Below, piece by piece: positions 1-7,331 of a stretch of 40,829 nt of DNA. The notes below the pieces were generated by a model. The model was not told where the DNA came from. It saw only the letters and a program-made list of their open reading frames with translations, and did no database searches. How positions within the stretch are numbered: the first letter of the stretch is position 1; each line of letters opens with the position of its first letter. Source of the DNA: Pedosphaera sp. (lineage in GTDB: Bacteria > Verrucomicrobiota > Verrucomicrobiia > Limisphaerales > JADLHS01); contig SIBJ01000027.1 of the NCBI GenBank assembly GCA_009695195.1, positions 1 to 40,829 of the forward strand, in the 5' to 3' direction. A program made the position numbers and the translations under genes.

Positions 1-53
1 AAGCGCCGCGCCACGGCGCGTTGAGTTTGCCCACAACGCACCGCCGCCACCAT
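1..53 (-). CDS. Transposase/integrase N-terminal fragment (cut by window edge)
   Basis: Reading leftwards from ATG at 53 gives MVAAVRCGQTQRAVARRF and then runs off the window. The stretch GQTQRAVARRF resembles the first helix-turn-helix of DDE/integrase-type transposases, which binds the IS ends. AAGGA lies about ten bases before this ATG, so the start is plausible. An upstream open stretch with no start codon (…LSEKDRRA) continues in the same frame for about 15 codons. The partner C-terminal piece is at the other edge of the window on the same strand. The IS family cannot be fixed from 18 residues. Confidence 0.5.
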   Translation of the reverse strand, partial: MVAAVRCGQTQRAVARR

Positions 54-156
54 CGCCCGCCGATCCTTTTCAGAGAGTTTTTCATGCTCGAAACTGTATC
101 AGCCCGACCTAGAACTGATGACACTTCCCTGACCAACAACTGATGACACTTGCCCG
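1..156 (-). mobile_element. Insertion sequence, 5' end with terminal repeat
   Basis: The terminal motif TGACCAACAACTGATGACAC sits at 130-149, followed by TTGCCCG ending at 156. A partial second copy (GAACTGATGACACTT) is at 112-126. The reverse complement of the outer 27 bases recurs at 40634-40660 at the far edge, as expected for the two terminal inverted repeats of one IS type. The first bases outside are ATGAA (157-161), which also directly precede the other IS end (40629-40633), a candidate 5-bp target duplication. Subterminal copies of a short motif are typical of transposase binding sites. Confidence 0.75.
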
Positions 157-282
157 ATGAACACGGATGAGCACGGATCGGAAGAGGCTTTGACGCGAAT
201 TGCGCGAATTTGCGTGAATGGAAATTTAATTCGCGTCAATTCGCGTCTCACTGATTCGTGTCTATTCGTGTCCATTCGTGGT
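157..282. repeat. Long palindromic repeat, 9-10 bp units, split by the IS
   Basis: The left arm (157 to about 220) contains AACACGGATGAGCACGGAT and GCGAATTGCGCGAATTTGCG. The right arm (about 228-282) contains AATTCGCGTCAATTCGCGTC and ATTCGTGTCTATTCGTGTCC, ending CATTCGTGGT. The arms are imperfect reverse complements. The expected outermost ACCACGAATG of the left arm is missing here but is present at the right window edge (40622-40631), next to the other IS end. The right arm overlaps the 3' end of the PHP gene and supplies its stop codon. Confidence 0.8.
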
Positions 283-1107
283 GGAAAGCTTTCGTTCCGC
301 GACTTTTTGTTTCAGTTTCTCGATGTGCGTGTACGGCAGTTTGATGGTGCCGATGAGCGGTTTGCCCTTGCTCTTGCCGTGGCAATCCGAGCCGCCGGTG
401 ACGAGCAGGTGATGTTGATCGGCGATCATGAGGTAACGCTCGCTCGTCTTGGTCGAATGTTTCGTGTGAAAACATTCGATGCCGTCCAGCCCGGCGGCCA
501 CGAGGGCGGGGATGACTTCGTCGGTGCGGTTCAAGCCGGGATGCGCCATGACGGCGAGGCCGCCGGCTTGATGGATCAATTCGATGGCCTCGAGTGCGGA
601 CATCTTCGCCTTCGGCACAAAAGCGGGGCGGTTCTTTTTGAGATAGCGCTCGAAGGCTTCGTCGAGCGAGCCGCACAATTCCGCCTGCACCATGGCGCGC
701 GCGACGTGCGGCCGGCCGGGGGCGCGGCAATTCGCGAGCGCGAAGACGTCGTTGGCGACGAGCGGGATATTGATGGCGTTCAAGCGCGCGACGATTTCGC
801 GGATGCGGTTCTGGCGCACGAGTTGAAAGCGCGCGAGTTCGGTCAGCAATTTTGAGTTATGCGGGTCAACGAAATAGGCGAGGAGGTGGAGTTCGTTGTC
901 CGCGTGCTCGGCGGTGAGTTCCGCGCCGGTGATGAATTCGATCTTGGCGGTGGCGCAGGCCGCCGCCATCCGTTCGCAACCTTCAACGGTGTCGTGATCC
1001 GTCAAGGCGAGCGCGGAAAAGCCCGCCCGCTCCGCGCGCGCGACGATTTCCTCCGGCGAAAAAGTGCCGTCGGAGAAATGCGTGTGAAGATGTAAGTCAG
1101 CAAACAT
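262..1107 (-). CDS. PHP-domain metal-dependent phosphoesterase (YciV/TrpH-like)
   Basis: A 281-residue PHP (polymerase and histidinol phosphatase) protein. It opens with the metal-binding motif DLHLHTHFSDGT, followed by ALTDHDT, a glutamate in GAELTAEH, GRPHVARAM, MAHPG and the C-terminal GGSDCHG. Together these are the full set of His/Asp/Glu ligands for the trinuclear metal centre. Stand-alone members of this size act on nucleotides or RNA ends (E. coli YciV/RNase AM, nucleoside 3',5'-bisphosphate phosphatase). The exact substrate cannot be read from sequence. The protein is probably cytoplasmic, with no signal peptide. The last six codons and the stop (TTNGHE, TAG) come from the right arm of the palindromic repeat at 157-282, so the native C-terminus has been replaced or extended. 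Confidence 0.9.
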   Translation of the reverse strand: MFADLHLHTHFSDGTFSPEEIVARAERAGFSALALTDHDTVEGCERMAAACATAKIEFITGAELTAEHADNELHLLAYFVDPHNSKLLTELARFQLVRQNRIREIVARLNAINIPLVANDVFALANCRAPGRPHVARAMVQAELCGSLDEAFERYLKKNRPAFVPKAKMSALEAIELIHQAGGLAVMAHPGLNRTDEVIPALVAAGLDGIECFHTKHSTKTSERYLMIADQHHLLVTGGSDCHGKSKGKPLIGTIKLPYTHIEKLKQKVAERKLSTTNGHE

Positions 1108-1110
1108 GAG

Positions 1111-1167
1111 AAGTATTCAGTGTTCGGTGTTCAGTCGGACGTCACCGTGACTGAATACTGAACACTT
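1111..1167. repeat. Inverted repeat built of 7-bp units (AGTGTTC type)
   Basis: Four 7-bp units of the form AGTATTC/AGTGTTC/GGTGTTC run from 1112 to 1139. The opposite arm at 1149-1167 (GACTGAATACTGAACACTT) is the reverse complement of the same units. The repeat fills the gap between the PHP start codon and the nusB stop codon and could fold into a hairpin. It has no terminator-like T-run on either side. Confidence 0.75.
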
Positions 1168-1173
1168 GTCTGG

Positions 1174-1674
1174 TCATTTCACAATTCGTGCCGGTCGCAG
1201 CAGTTCGCCCTTGATCTTGTCGAGGATGCCGTTGACGAATTTGCCGCTGTCGTTGGTGGAGAATTTTTTGGCGATGTCCACCGCTTCGTTGATGCTGACG
1301 ACCGGCGGGATGTCCTCGCGATGCACCATTTCGTAGATCGCGAGGCGCAAAATGTTCCGATCCACGGCGGCGATGCGGTGCAGGTCCCAGTTTTTGACGT
1401 GCTTCATGAAGAGCGCGTCAATGGCGTCGCGCTGCTGGAGCGTGCCGCGGATGAGCGGGTCGGCGAAGAGGCGCGTCTCGGCTTCCCCGGCGGTGGGCGG
1501 CGGGAGTTCGACCGGCTGGCCCCAGTTGGCCTTGCCCTTGTCCTCGGCGATGGCGGCGGCGCGTTGTGTGTCCCAGAATTCATTGAGCGCCCGATCGAGG
1601 TCGTCGGGCGGACTCAGATCGTGCTGGAACAGAAATTGGACGGCGCGTTCACGCGCTTCACGGCGTTTGCCCAT
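1174..1674 (-). CDS. nusB: Transcription antitermination factor NusB
   Basis: NusB binds boxA RNA with NusE (ribosomal protein S10) and promotes antitermination, chiefly of rRNA operons. The 166-residue product starts MGKRREARERAVQFLFQHDL and carries the typical C-terminal half: NWDLHRIAAVDRNILRLAIYE, then PPVVSINEAVDIAKKFS and GKFVNGILDKI. These give the all-helical NusB/RsmB fold. The start is ATG at 1674; the open frame runs further upstream to 1911 but encodes an Arg/Pro/Ser-rich stretch typical of non-coding GC-rich frame. The linker of about 35 residues after the first helix (EFWDTQRAAAIAEDKGKANW...) is longer than in E. coli NusB (139 residues). Confidence 0.95.
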   Translation of the reverse strand: MGKRREARERAVQFLFQHDLSPPDDLDRALNEFWDTQRAAAIAEDKGKANWGQPVELPPPTAGEAETRLFADPLIRGTLQQRDAIDALFMKHVKNWDLHRIAAVDRNILRLAIYEMVHREDIPPVVSINEAVDIAKKFSTNDSGKFVNGILDKIKGELLRPARIVK

Positions 1675-1726
1675 AGTGCAACGTGAGGATGATGGACAAC
1701 GCGCGGTGGGGAAATGAAAAACTGCG

Positions 1727-3004
1727 TCAGGGATTGGTCGGCGCCGGTTTCGGATCGGGAGCGATGTTCTTGAGCCAGTAGGTATTGTTCGGCTGGCCGG
1801 TGTAGGATTCGTACGCCTTGGGGCCGAAGACGGTGCGCATGGAGTTTTCCGTCTCGGTGCGGATGCCCGACAACGCCGCGGCGCGCTGGTCCTGGTTGAG
1901 CGATTTGTCAATACGCACTTTCTTCGCCTGATCTTCGGCGACTTTTTTCATGTCATAAACTTTGACCGCATCGTCCGTGGTCAAGCCGTTGCGCTTGGCC
2001 GCTTTGTCCATTGGCGCAAACACCGGGTCCTGCCAGCGTTCGTACTCCGCATAGCGCGCGTCGCCAATGGTGGTTTTGAGTTGGGTTTCCATTTCCTTCT
2101 TGGCCGCGGCGGATTTGTTGCGTTCTTCCTTGGTCAGGGTGCCCAGGCCCATCAGGCCGAATTCATCGTCATACGCCTTCTTCTGCTTGAAGATGTCGCG
2201 GAACTCCTGCTCGCTCGGGTTGAAGCCGGCCATTTGCATCCGCATCACCATCGCGGTTTGCGACATGCGCAACTGGTAATCTTCAAATTCCTTCGGCGTC
2301 ATGACGCTGGCGAGTTCCGCCTCCATGTCCTTCTGGACCTGCTGCATTTTTTTCATGTCCTCGGCGTCCGGCTGGCCGTTGCCCATGCTCTTGGCGATCT
2401 TGGTCTGAAATTTCATGAACACGTCCATGACCTGCGCCTGTTTGCCCTCGGGCAGAAAATCCAGCATGGTCGAAAACATGTCATTCATGCCGGCCATCAT
2501 GTCGGGTTTCTCCTCCGGCTCGATGCCGAGCAATTCTTTGAGCAACGCGCGCTTCTCCTTCGCCAACGCCTGGTTTTTTTCCATGCGATCGAGGTCCATC
2601 ATCGCGGCCATCGGATTGCCGGCCTTCCAAAACTTGAACTGGTTGGTCGAGGCGGCCCGCTGCGCGCGCTTGCGCGATTCAAACAGTTTGTTCACGTCGG
2701 CGATGATGATGTCGCGGATGGTTTCCTCCGGGCAGCCGATGGAGCGAAGGTTGGCGATGTATTTTTTATAGTCCTCGGATTCGACCATGCGCCAGTCGAA
2801 CGCCTTGCCGCCGGCCAAAAAGGCGGTGTTGGTCACGACTTCAGTTTTGATTTTGGTTCCCGCCGGCGCGGACTTCGCCGCCTCGGCGGCGGGCGCCGCG
2901 CCACCGGCGGCCACGGGCGATTTCGAGTTGACCGTCCACGCGAGCGCGGCGGCGAGCGCGAGGTTGAACACCACGGAGAGAATCAGAAATGGTTTTGAGT
3001 TCAC
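1727..3004 (-). CDS. Conserved membrane-anchored protein of unknown function
   Basis: A 425-residue protein with one N-terminal membrane segment (residues 4-23, LILSVVFNLALAAALAW), then an Ala/Pro-rich linker and a long charged, probably helical body rich in Lys, Glu and Met. Several stretches such as RMEKNQALAKEKRALLKELLG suggest coiled coil. The tail is APDPKPAPTNP. No catalytic motif is visible. The topology suggests a periplasmic or spacer-linked helical protein held in the inner membrane. It lies upstream of nusB on the same strand, about 50 bases away. I do not recognise a named family. Confidence 0.75.
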   Translation of the reverse strand: MNSKPFLILSVVFNLALAAALAWTVNSKSPVAAGGAAPAAEAAKSAPAGTKIKTEVVTNTAFLAGGKAFDWRMVESEDYKKYIANLRSIGCPEETIRDIIIADVNKLFESRKRAQRAASTNQFKFWKAGNPMAAMMDLDRMEKNQALAKEKRALLKELLGIEPEEKPDMMAGMNDMFSTMLDFLPEGKQAQVMDVFMKFQTKIAKSMGNGQPDAEDMKKMQQVQKDMEAELASVMTPKEFEDYQLRMSQTAMVMRMQMAGFNPSEQEFRDIFKQKKAYDDEFGLMGLGTLTKEERNKSAAAKKEMETQLKTTIGDARYAEYERWQDPVFAPMDKAAKRNGLTTDDAVKVYDMKKVAEDQAKKVRIDKSLNQDQRAAALSGIRTETENSMRTVFGPKAYESYTGQPNNTYWLKNIAPDPKPAPTNP

Positions 3005-3079
3005 GAGCGGATGATTACCGGATTGCCGGCGCGGTGGGAATTACAAAAGTGATCGGCGATTCCAGCGGATGCCGCCGCC

Positions 3080-3430
3080 TCAGATCTCCGGCAGCGCGAG
3101 GAATTCCTCGAGCAAACCGGTGATGGCGTCCGCGGGGAGGTCGGGGCGGTTCTCCACGAAGAGCGCGAGGCAGTGACCGTCGCTGCGGGTCGCGAAATGG
3201 ATGCGCGCGTGATCGAACACCCAGCACAGCCGCAGCGGCTGGATGCGATGGCGCGTGAGACTTTTCGCCGCGAGCAGGACGCTGCCGAACGTCTGTTCGA
3301 TCTGCGCCGGCGCAAACCAATCCGTGTAGCTGTCGAACACCGCTTCGCCATCGGCCTGGCGCGCGGCCCACGCGGCGACGCCAGGCATCGGCAACCAGCG
3401 ACCGATGAGTTCTTGCAGCGCGGACTTCAC
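3080..3430 (-). CDS. Small roadblock/LC7-like protein, coupled to the response regulator
   Basis: A 116-residue product from GTG at 3430, chosen because GTGA overlaps the TGA stop of the upstream response-regulator gene by 4 bases, which implies translational coupling. The body (ALQELIGRWLPMPGVAAWAA, then a central helix and RLCWVFDHARIHFATRSDGH, LALFVEN) follows the order of Roadblock/LC7 folds: an opening helix, a 'pGV' strand, and a late strand ending in a hydrophobic 'lavfv'. This is a fold-level guess. Roadblock proteins (MglB type) often regulate small GTPases or act with DUF4388 proteins, which fits the neighbour. No GTPase gene is nearby. Confidence 0.6.
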   Translation of the reverse strand: MKSALQELIGRWLPMPGVAAWAARQADGEAVFDSYTDWFAPAQIEQTFGSVLLAAKSLTRHRIQPLRLCWVFDHARIHFATRSDGHCLALFVENRPDLPADAITGLLEEFLALPEI

Positions 3431-4605
3431 GACGACGCGCCTCCGTTCACGGCGCGGCGGACGAGCAGCCGGCGCTGCGGATGAATCTGGCAAACCAGCC
3501 GATCTTCCGCCGTGTAAATTTCCAGCCGGTCGAAGCGTCCGACCGGCGCGAGGTTGCTCAACTGGCCGGCCTGCTCCTCGATCTGCCGCAGCAGATTCAT
3601 CCGCCGTTCAATGGAACGACATTCCCAATCGTAAAGCACCTCGCCCGCGCCGGAGCAAAGCAACACCTCCGTGATGCGCGGGTGGGAAGCATCGCTCGCA
3701 TAACTTGCGGACAGGGTCGGCGCGGAGATCGTTGGGCGGCTCGCCGGTTGCCAGGTCGTCTCCGGCTCGCCCGGTGCCGGCGGCGTTTTCTCGTCGGGTG
3801 GTGGAGCGGACGGGATCGGGAACAAATGTTCCGGCACGGCGGAAGTCGCCGCGGCCGCGGGCGATCGTCTTTCGGCGGGTTGCGCGGCTTCGTCGCTCAA
3901 GCGCGCGGATTCCATCAACAGCATTTCCCACGAGCCTTCGATGGTGCGTTGCGCCGGCTCGGTGAACTGAAGCAGGTTGAATTCGCCGCCGCGCAACGCC
4001 AGCAGACTGTACAGCGCCACTTCGCCCTGGAGGTTGCCGCAAACGGCATGAACGATGGTGCCGTCACAAATGTAAATCCGTCCGCGCACCTTGCCGGTGA
4101 AAATTTCGAGGATCGAGGAACGGCGGCCGAGGCATTCGAACTGCAAAACCTCGTGCAGTCCGACCCGTTGCATCACGCCTTTGAACCCTTCCTGCGGTTG
4201 CGCGCCGGCGAGCGCGTCGAGCGCGGCGAAGATTTGCGCGTAATCCCCCTGCGCCACGGGCTTTTGCAGGAAGAGCGCCGCGCCGTTTTCGAGACAGGTC
4301 TCGCGGTTCTCCGCGGTCGCGTTGCCGGTGAGCATCACGACCTGCAGATCGGGATGCGCGCGCGCGAGCAGGCGGAGAAATTGAATGCCGTCCAACACCG
4401 GCATGCCGATGTCGAGCACGACCACGTCCGGACGCTGGCGTTGGATCTCGGCCAGGCCCTGCGCGTGGTTTTCGGCGGTGACGATCTCCCACGCGCCGCG
4501 CGACAGTTCGGAGAACAATTCGCGGATGGCGTCGAGAAACGCCGGCTCGTCGTCCACGAACAGGAACCGCTTCCGCCGGGTGCTGGTGGTGTTATCGCCC
4601 GTCAT
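3427..4605 (-). CDS. Response regulator with C-terminal DUF4388 (PATAN-type) domain
   Basis: A 392-residue protein from ATG at 4605 (MTGDNTTSTRRKRFLFVDDE). The receiver domain spans about residues 13-135: acidic pair in FVDDEPAF, phospho-acceptor Asp in VVVLDIGMPVLDG, Thr in VVMLTGNAT, and the conserved Lys in LFLQKPV. A DUF4388 domain follows (GFKGVMQRVGLHEVLQFECL, then SILEIFTGKVRGRIYICDG). After it comes a long Pro/Ala-rich linker and a second conserved block ending in QIHPQRRLLVRRAV. There is no DNA-binding domain, so output is probably by protein interaction. The cognate kinase is not in the window. Confidence 0.88.
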   Translation of the reverse strand: MTGDNTTSTRRKRFLFVDDEPAFLDAIRELFSELSRGAWEIVTAENHAQGLAEIQRQRPDVVVLDIGMPVLDGIQFLRLLARAHPDLQVVMLTGNATAENRETCLENGAALFLQKPVAQGDYAQIFAALDALAGAQPQEGFKGVMQRVGLHEVLQFECLGRRSSILEIFTGKVRGRIYICDGTIVHAVCGNLQGEVALYSLLALRGGEFNLLQFTEPAQRTIEGSWEMLLMESARLSDEAAQPAERRSPAAAATSAVPEHLFPIPSAPPPDEKTPPAPGEPETTWQPASRPTISAPTLSASYASDASHPRITEVLLCSGAGEVLYDWECRSIERRMNLLRQIEEQAGQLSNLAPVGRFDRLEIYTAEDRLVCQIHPQRRLLVRRAVNGGASS

Positions 4606-4753
4606 CGTCAGCTCGAGCTGTGAGCGCGAAGGTTGCCCCGAGTGTGCCCGCCGCGCGCGGGTTTGTCCACAGCGCGAAGGCCAAGGCGGCAGCCGGCGAC
4701 ACGACGCCGCTTGCGTCCGCGGCGGCAACTGCGTTAGCGTCCCTCCGGACGCT

Positions 4754-5188
4754 GTGAATCTTTCCGAACAATACGACGACGCGATGTTCGCTTTCAGCCA
4801 TGGCGAATTCGACCAGGCCATCGTGAAGTTGCGCGCGGTGCTGGCCGCCGAGCCGGCGCACTTCGACGCGCAGCTCGCGCTGGGGATGGCGTTCTATCGC
4901 CAGGGCGACTTCGCGACCGCCATCGCCGAAGGACACCGGGCCGAACAACTCAAGCCCAAGGAACAACTCGTCCACACGAACCTCTCATTGTTCTACATGA
5001 AAGCCGGCGACAAAACGAAGGCCGAGCATCACGGCTTGCAGGCGCGCATCGCGTCGTGGCGCGAGGACAAATCGCCGCCCGGCAGCCCGCCCGCCGGCGA
5101 TCCCGAACTGGAACTGGCCCGGCCCAGTCCGCCGGCGGTCAAAGCCCCGGAAAAATTTCCCGACATGCCGTGGAAGAAAAAGCATTGA
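4754..5188 (+). CDS. TPR-repeat protein
   Basis: A 144-residue product from GTG at 4754 (an ATG at 4784 is the alternative). The sequence SEQYDDAMFAFSHGEFDQAI, then HFDAQLALGMAFYRQGDFATAI and LVHTNLSLFYMKAGDKTKAE, forms three consecutive tetratricopeptide repeats with the canonical small and aromatic positions. TPRs are protein-protein interaction scaffolds. The Pro-rich tail ends FPDMPWKKKH. There is no signal peptide. It is divergent from the response-regulator gene (about 150 bases apart) and is followed 10 bases later by the small coiled-coil gene, so those two are probably co-transcribed. Confidence 0.8.
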   Translation: MNLSEQYDDAMFAFSHGEFDQAIVKLRAVLAAEPAHFDAQLALGMAFYRQGDFATAIAEGHRAEQLKPKEQLVHTNLSLFYMKAGDKTKAEHHGLQARIASWREDKSPPGSPPAGDPELELARPSPPAVKAPEKFPDMPWKKKH

Positions 5189-5198
5189 TGAAAACAAA

Positions 5199-5486
5199 AT
5201 GAAATCTGCCTACGAACTGGCCATGGAGCGTCTCAATAAAGCCGCTCCCACCGTCAAACTTTCGGACGCCCAAAAAAAGGACCTGTCTGAAATCGAATCC
5301 GGCTACGCCGCGAAAATTGCCGGGCGTGAGATCGCGCTGCGGGACGAGATCGGAAAGTTCACCGCGCGCGGCGAGTTGGAAAAAGCCGCGGAAATGGAAC
5401 AGCAACTGGCCTTTGAACGGAAAACCCTTCAGGCAAAACTTGAAGCCGAGAAGGAGCAGGTTCGGCGGCGCACCCGCACAAAATGA
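5199..5486 (+). CDS. Small charged coiled-coil protein, unknown function
   Basis: A 95-residue protein, start ATG at 5199, ten bases after the TPR gene. It is almost entirely helical in character: LSDAQKKDLSEIESGYAAKI followed by alternating Glu/Lys/Ala to the end (RRRTRTK). The pattern suggests one long coiled-coil hairpin. There is no catalytic motif, signal or membrane segment. Short proteins of this kind are common in Verrucomicrobiota, but I cannot give a function. Confidence 0.7.
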   Translation: MKSAYELAMERLNKAAPTVKLSDAQKKDLSEIESGYAAKIAGREIALRDEIGKFTARGELEKAAEMEQQLAFERKTLQAKLEAEKEQVRRRTRTK

Positions 5487-5555
5487 TGGCGGCGCGCGCC
5501 GGGCGCGATTACTGCTTTGATCAACTTGCGAATCGGGGACGGGAAATTTTTCACG

Positions 5556-6374
5556 ATGCACACTTTCAACGTCAACGGCACTGCCCTCGCGGGCGAAGAG
5601 CGCGGCACCGGCGAGGTGTTGATTCTCGTCCACGGTGCCGTGGGTGATTATCGTTCGTGGGAAAACGTCGCCACCGCGCTCGCCCAAAAATACCGCGTCA
5701 TCAATTACAGCCGGCGCTGGCATCACCCGAATCCGGTGCCGCCCACGGGCGAGGGGTACACGCCGGACGTTCACGCCGCGGACCTGGTGGCGCTGGCCGC
5801 GGCCAGTGGCGGCGGGCCGGTGCGGATGTTGGGGCACTCGTACGGCGCGGCAGTTTGCGCCGCGGTCGCCGCGACGCGGCCGGAACTGGTCCGCAGTCTG
5901 GTGCTGGCGGAGCCGTCGCTCTTCGGCATGGCGATGACCAACCCGATCGGCGCGATCGCGATGGCGCAGACCGCCGCCGCCACGATGCACGTGGTGCCGC
6001 TGCTCAAAAAAGGCCGGCCCGAGGACGCGTTGACCGCTTTTCTGGTGAGCGTCATTGGCAAGGACGACTACGCCCGGCTCTCCCAGCACGTGCTCCGGGT
6101 GATGTTTGAAAATGTTCACACGCTCGAGCCCATGCTCAACGGCATGAGTTCGGGGCTGTCCTTCTCCGGCAAACAGGCCGCGCGCATCGCCGCGCCCACC
6201 CTCCTCCTCGAAGGCGAACATACCACCACGCTTTTCCGTACCACGATGAAAGCGCTGGCCAACGCCATCCCGAACGCCGAGCGCAAAATCCTCCCGGGCA
6301 TCGGCCACGGATTGCATTTCGAAGACCCGGCGGCGTTCAATGCCGCCGCGTTGGAATTCTTTGCGCGGCACTGA
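5556..6374 (+). CDS. Alpha/beta-hydrolase
   Basis: A 272-residue alpha/beta-hydrolase fold enzyme. Visible elements are the oxyanion-hole motif LVHGAVGDYRSWENV, the nucleophile elbow LGHSYGAAV with catalytic Ser (G-H-S-Y-G), and the late His in PGIGHGLHFEDP. An acidic residue of the triad is probably in the LLLEGEHT strand. These are the marks of esterases, haloperoxidase-like and lipase-like enzymes; the substrate is not predictable. The start is ATG at 5556, since the frame opens at a TTG 39 bases earlier without support. No signal peptide. The stop is five bases before the palindromic repeat that separates it from the convergent NUDIX gene. Confidence 0.9.
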   Translation: MHTFNVNGTALAGEERGTGEVLILVHGAVGDYRSWENVATALAQKYRVINYSRRWHHPNPVPPTGEGYTPDVHAADLVALAAASGGGPVRMLGHSYGAAVCAAVAATRPELVRSLVLAEPSLFGMAMTNPIGAIAMAQTAAATMHVVPLLKKGRPEDALTAFLVSVIGKDDYARLSQHVLRVMFENVHTLEPMLNGMSSGLSFSGKQAARIAAPTLLLEGEHTTTLFRTTMKALANAIPNAERKILPGIGHGLHFEDPAAFNAAALEFFARH

Positions 6375-6378
6375 GTGC

Positions 6379-6450
6379 GGAGCGCCGAGCACCGCCTCGG
6401 CTAGTTGGAATCCAGTTCCAGCATCGAGCCGAGGCGGTGCTCGGCGCTCC
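6379..6450. repeat. Perfect 23-bp palindromic repeat (GGAGCGCCGAGCACC type)
   Basis: The arms at 6379-6401 and 6428-6450 are exact reverse complements over 23 bases, starting GGAGCGCCGAGCACCGCC. The loop is 26 bases. It fills the gap between two convergent stop codons (6374 and 6453), where it could act as a bidirectional terminator or 3'-end stabiliser, although there is no T-run. A near-identical copy lies inside the dppD reading frame at 9036-9106. Confidence 0.92.
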
Positions 6451-6452
6451 GG

Positions 6453-7019
6453 TCACGTCTCCGTCTGCTTCAACCCGCGCCGCCAGAGATCAAAATAATA
6501 AAGCCCCACGACCACGAGCGAGTGCTGGATTTTCCCGTCCGCAACCAGTTGCACCGCCTCGTCCGCCGCCACGAGCCGCGTCTGCAAATCCTCGCCCGAA
6601 TCAAACTCCAGCGGGTGAACGCACCGGCAGTTCTCGATGAGTACCGTATAGCAGGTGTTGTTCATGATCGCGGGGTTCGGCAAAATCTTTCCCAGCAGCC
6701 GCGCGTTTTCGCCTTCGTACCCCGTCTCCTCGCGCAGTTCACGCACGGCGGACTCCACCGGCGACTCGCCCGCGTCCATCAAGCCGCCGGGAATTTCCAG
6801 TTCCACCGTGTTCGAGCCGTGGCGGAATTGTTCGATCATCACGAGCTCGTTCTCCGGCGTGAGCGCGACCACGTTCACCCAGTCGGCGCTTTCGAGGACG
6901 TAAAAATCGTGTTCCTTCCCGGTGCGCGGCGAAAGGCTGCGGTCGGAGCGGAGCTTGAACACGCGAAAATCGCCGAGCGGCGTCGAACCGGTTTTTTTCC
7001 AGGGCTGGATCATTTGCAT
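6453..7019 (-). CDS. NUDIX hydrolase, ADP-ribose pyrophosphatase-like
   Basis: A 188-residue protein with a complete Nudix box at about residues 77-99: G-x5-E-x7-R-E-L-x-E-E-x-G, readable as GGLMDAGES followed by AVRELREETGYEG. The preceding strand VMIEQFRHGSNTVELEIPGG matches the ADP-ribose pyrophosphatase group (NudF/YffH type), which has a conserved 'EqfR' and 'E-pag/G' context. It probably cleaves a nucleoside diphosphate linked to another moiety, using Mg2+. Cytoplasmic. The substrate is inferred from subgroup resemblance only. Confidence 0.9.
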   Translation of the reverse strand: MQMIQPWKKTGSTPLGDFRVFKLRSDRSLSPRTGKEHDFYVLESADWVNVVALTPENELVMIEQFRHGSNTVELEIPGGLMDAGESPVESAVRELREETGYEGENARLLGKILPNPAIMNNTCYTVLIENCRCVHPLEFDSGEDLQTRLVAADEAVQLVADGKIQHSLVVVGLYYFDLWRRGLKQTET

Positions 7020-7080
7020 TTTGTGATCAACGAGCGTTGCGGTTTGGAGTCCCGGCCATCGTAGGTCGTTGCCGGTAAAA

Positions 7081-7275
7081 TCAAACTCCTTTTTCCTTCG
7101 CCGCCCAGCCTTGCTGCATGAGCTTGAGCAGGTGCCCGAGCGCGTCCTCGTAACTGCGGCCTTTCGCTTCGGCGAGTTGCCGGGCGCGTTTGTCGAGTTG
7201 CGCCGCCATCTCGGCGGACTTCTCCGCGGGACAACCCAGGCCCACGAGCAGCGCGGCGAGTTGCGTTAGGTCCAT
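7081..7275 (-). CDS. 64-residue helical protein, unknown function
   Basis: ATG at 7275, stop at 7083. MDLTQLAALLVGLGCPAEKS and the rest (AEMAAQLDKRARQLAEAKGR...) read as two or three amphipathic helices. A longer open frame exists upstream, but it overlaps the cyclophilin gene and the terminator hairpin, so this internal ATG is the likely start. It follows the cyclophilin gene on the same strand, separated by a terminator-like hairpin. No family recognised. Confidence 0.6.
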   Translation of the reverse strand: MDLTQLAALLVGLGCPAEKSAEMAAQLDKRARQLAEAKGRSYEDALGHLLKLMQQGWAAKEKGV

Positions 7276-7283
7276 GAGCAATA

Positions 7284-7313
7284 GAAAAACGCGAAGGCGT
7301 CCGCCGCCTTCGC
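7284..7313 (-). terminator. Rho-independent terminator downstream of the cyclophilin gene
   Basis: On the minus strand a 9-bp GC-rich stem GCGAAGGCG/CGCCTTCGC with a 5-base loop is followed directly by GTTTTTC. It lies 19 bases after the stop codon of the cyclophilin gene at 7332-7832. This is the clearest intrinsic terminator in the window. Confidence 0.82.
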
Positions 7314-7331
7314 GTCGCGTCGGGGTAAAAT

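Noticed and set aside
1675..1911. N-terminal extension of NusB by 79 codons
   Set aside because: The extra part is an Arg/Pro/Ser/Thr-rich stretch that overlaps the 3' end of the upstream gene. ATG at 1674 gives a normal NusB N-terminus.
5139..6392. A 417-codon minus-strand frame opposite the coiled-coil and hydrolase genes
   Set aside because: It is antisense to the alpha/beta-hydrolase with its intact catalytic motifs and shows no domain of its own.
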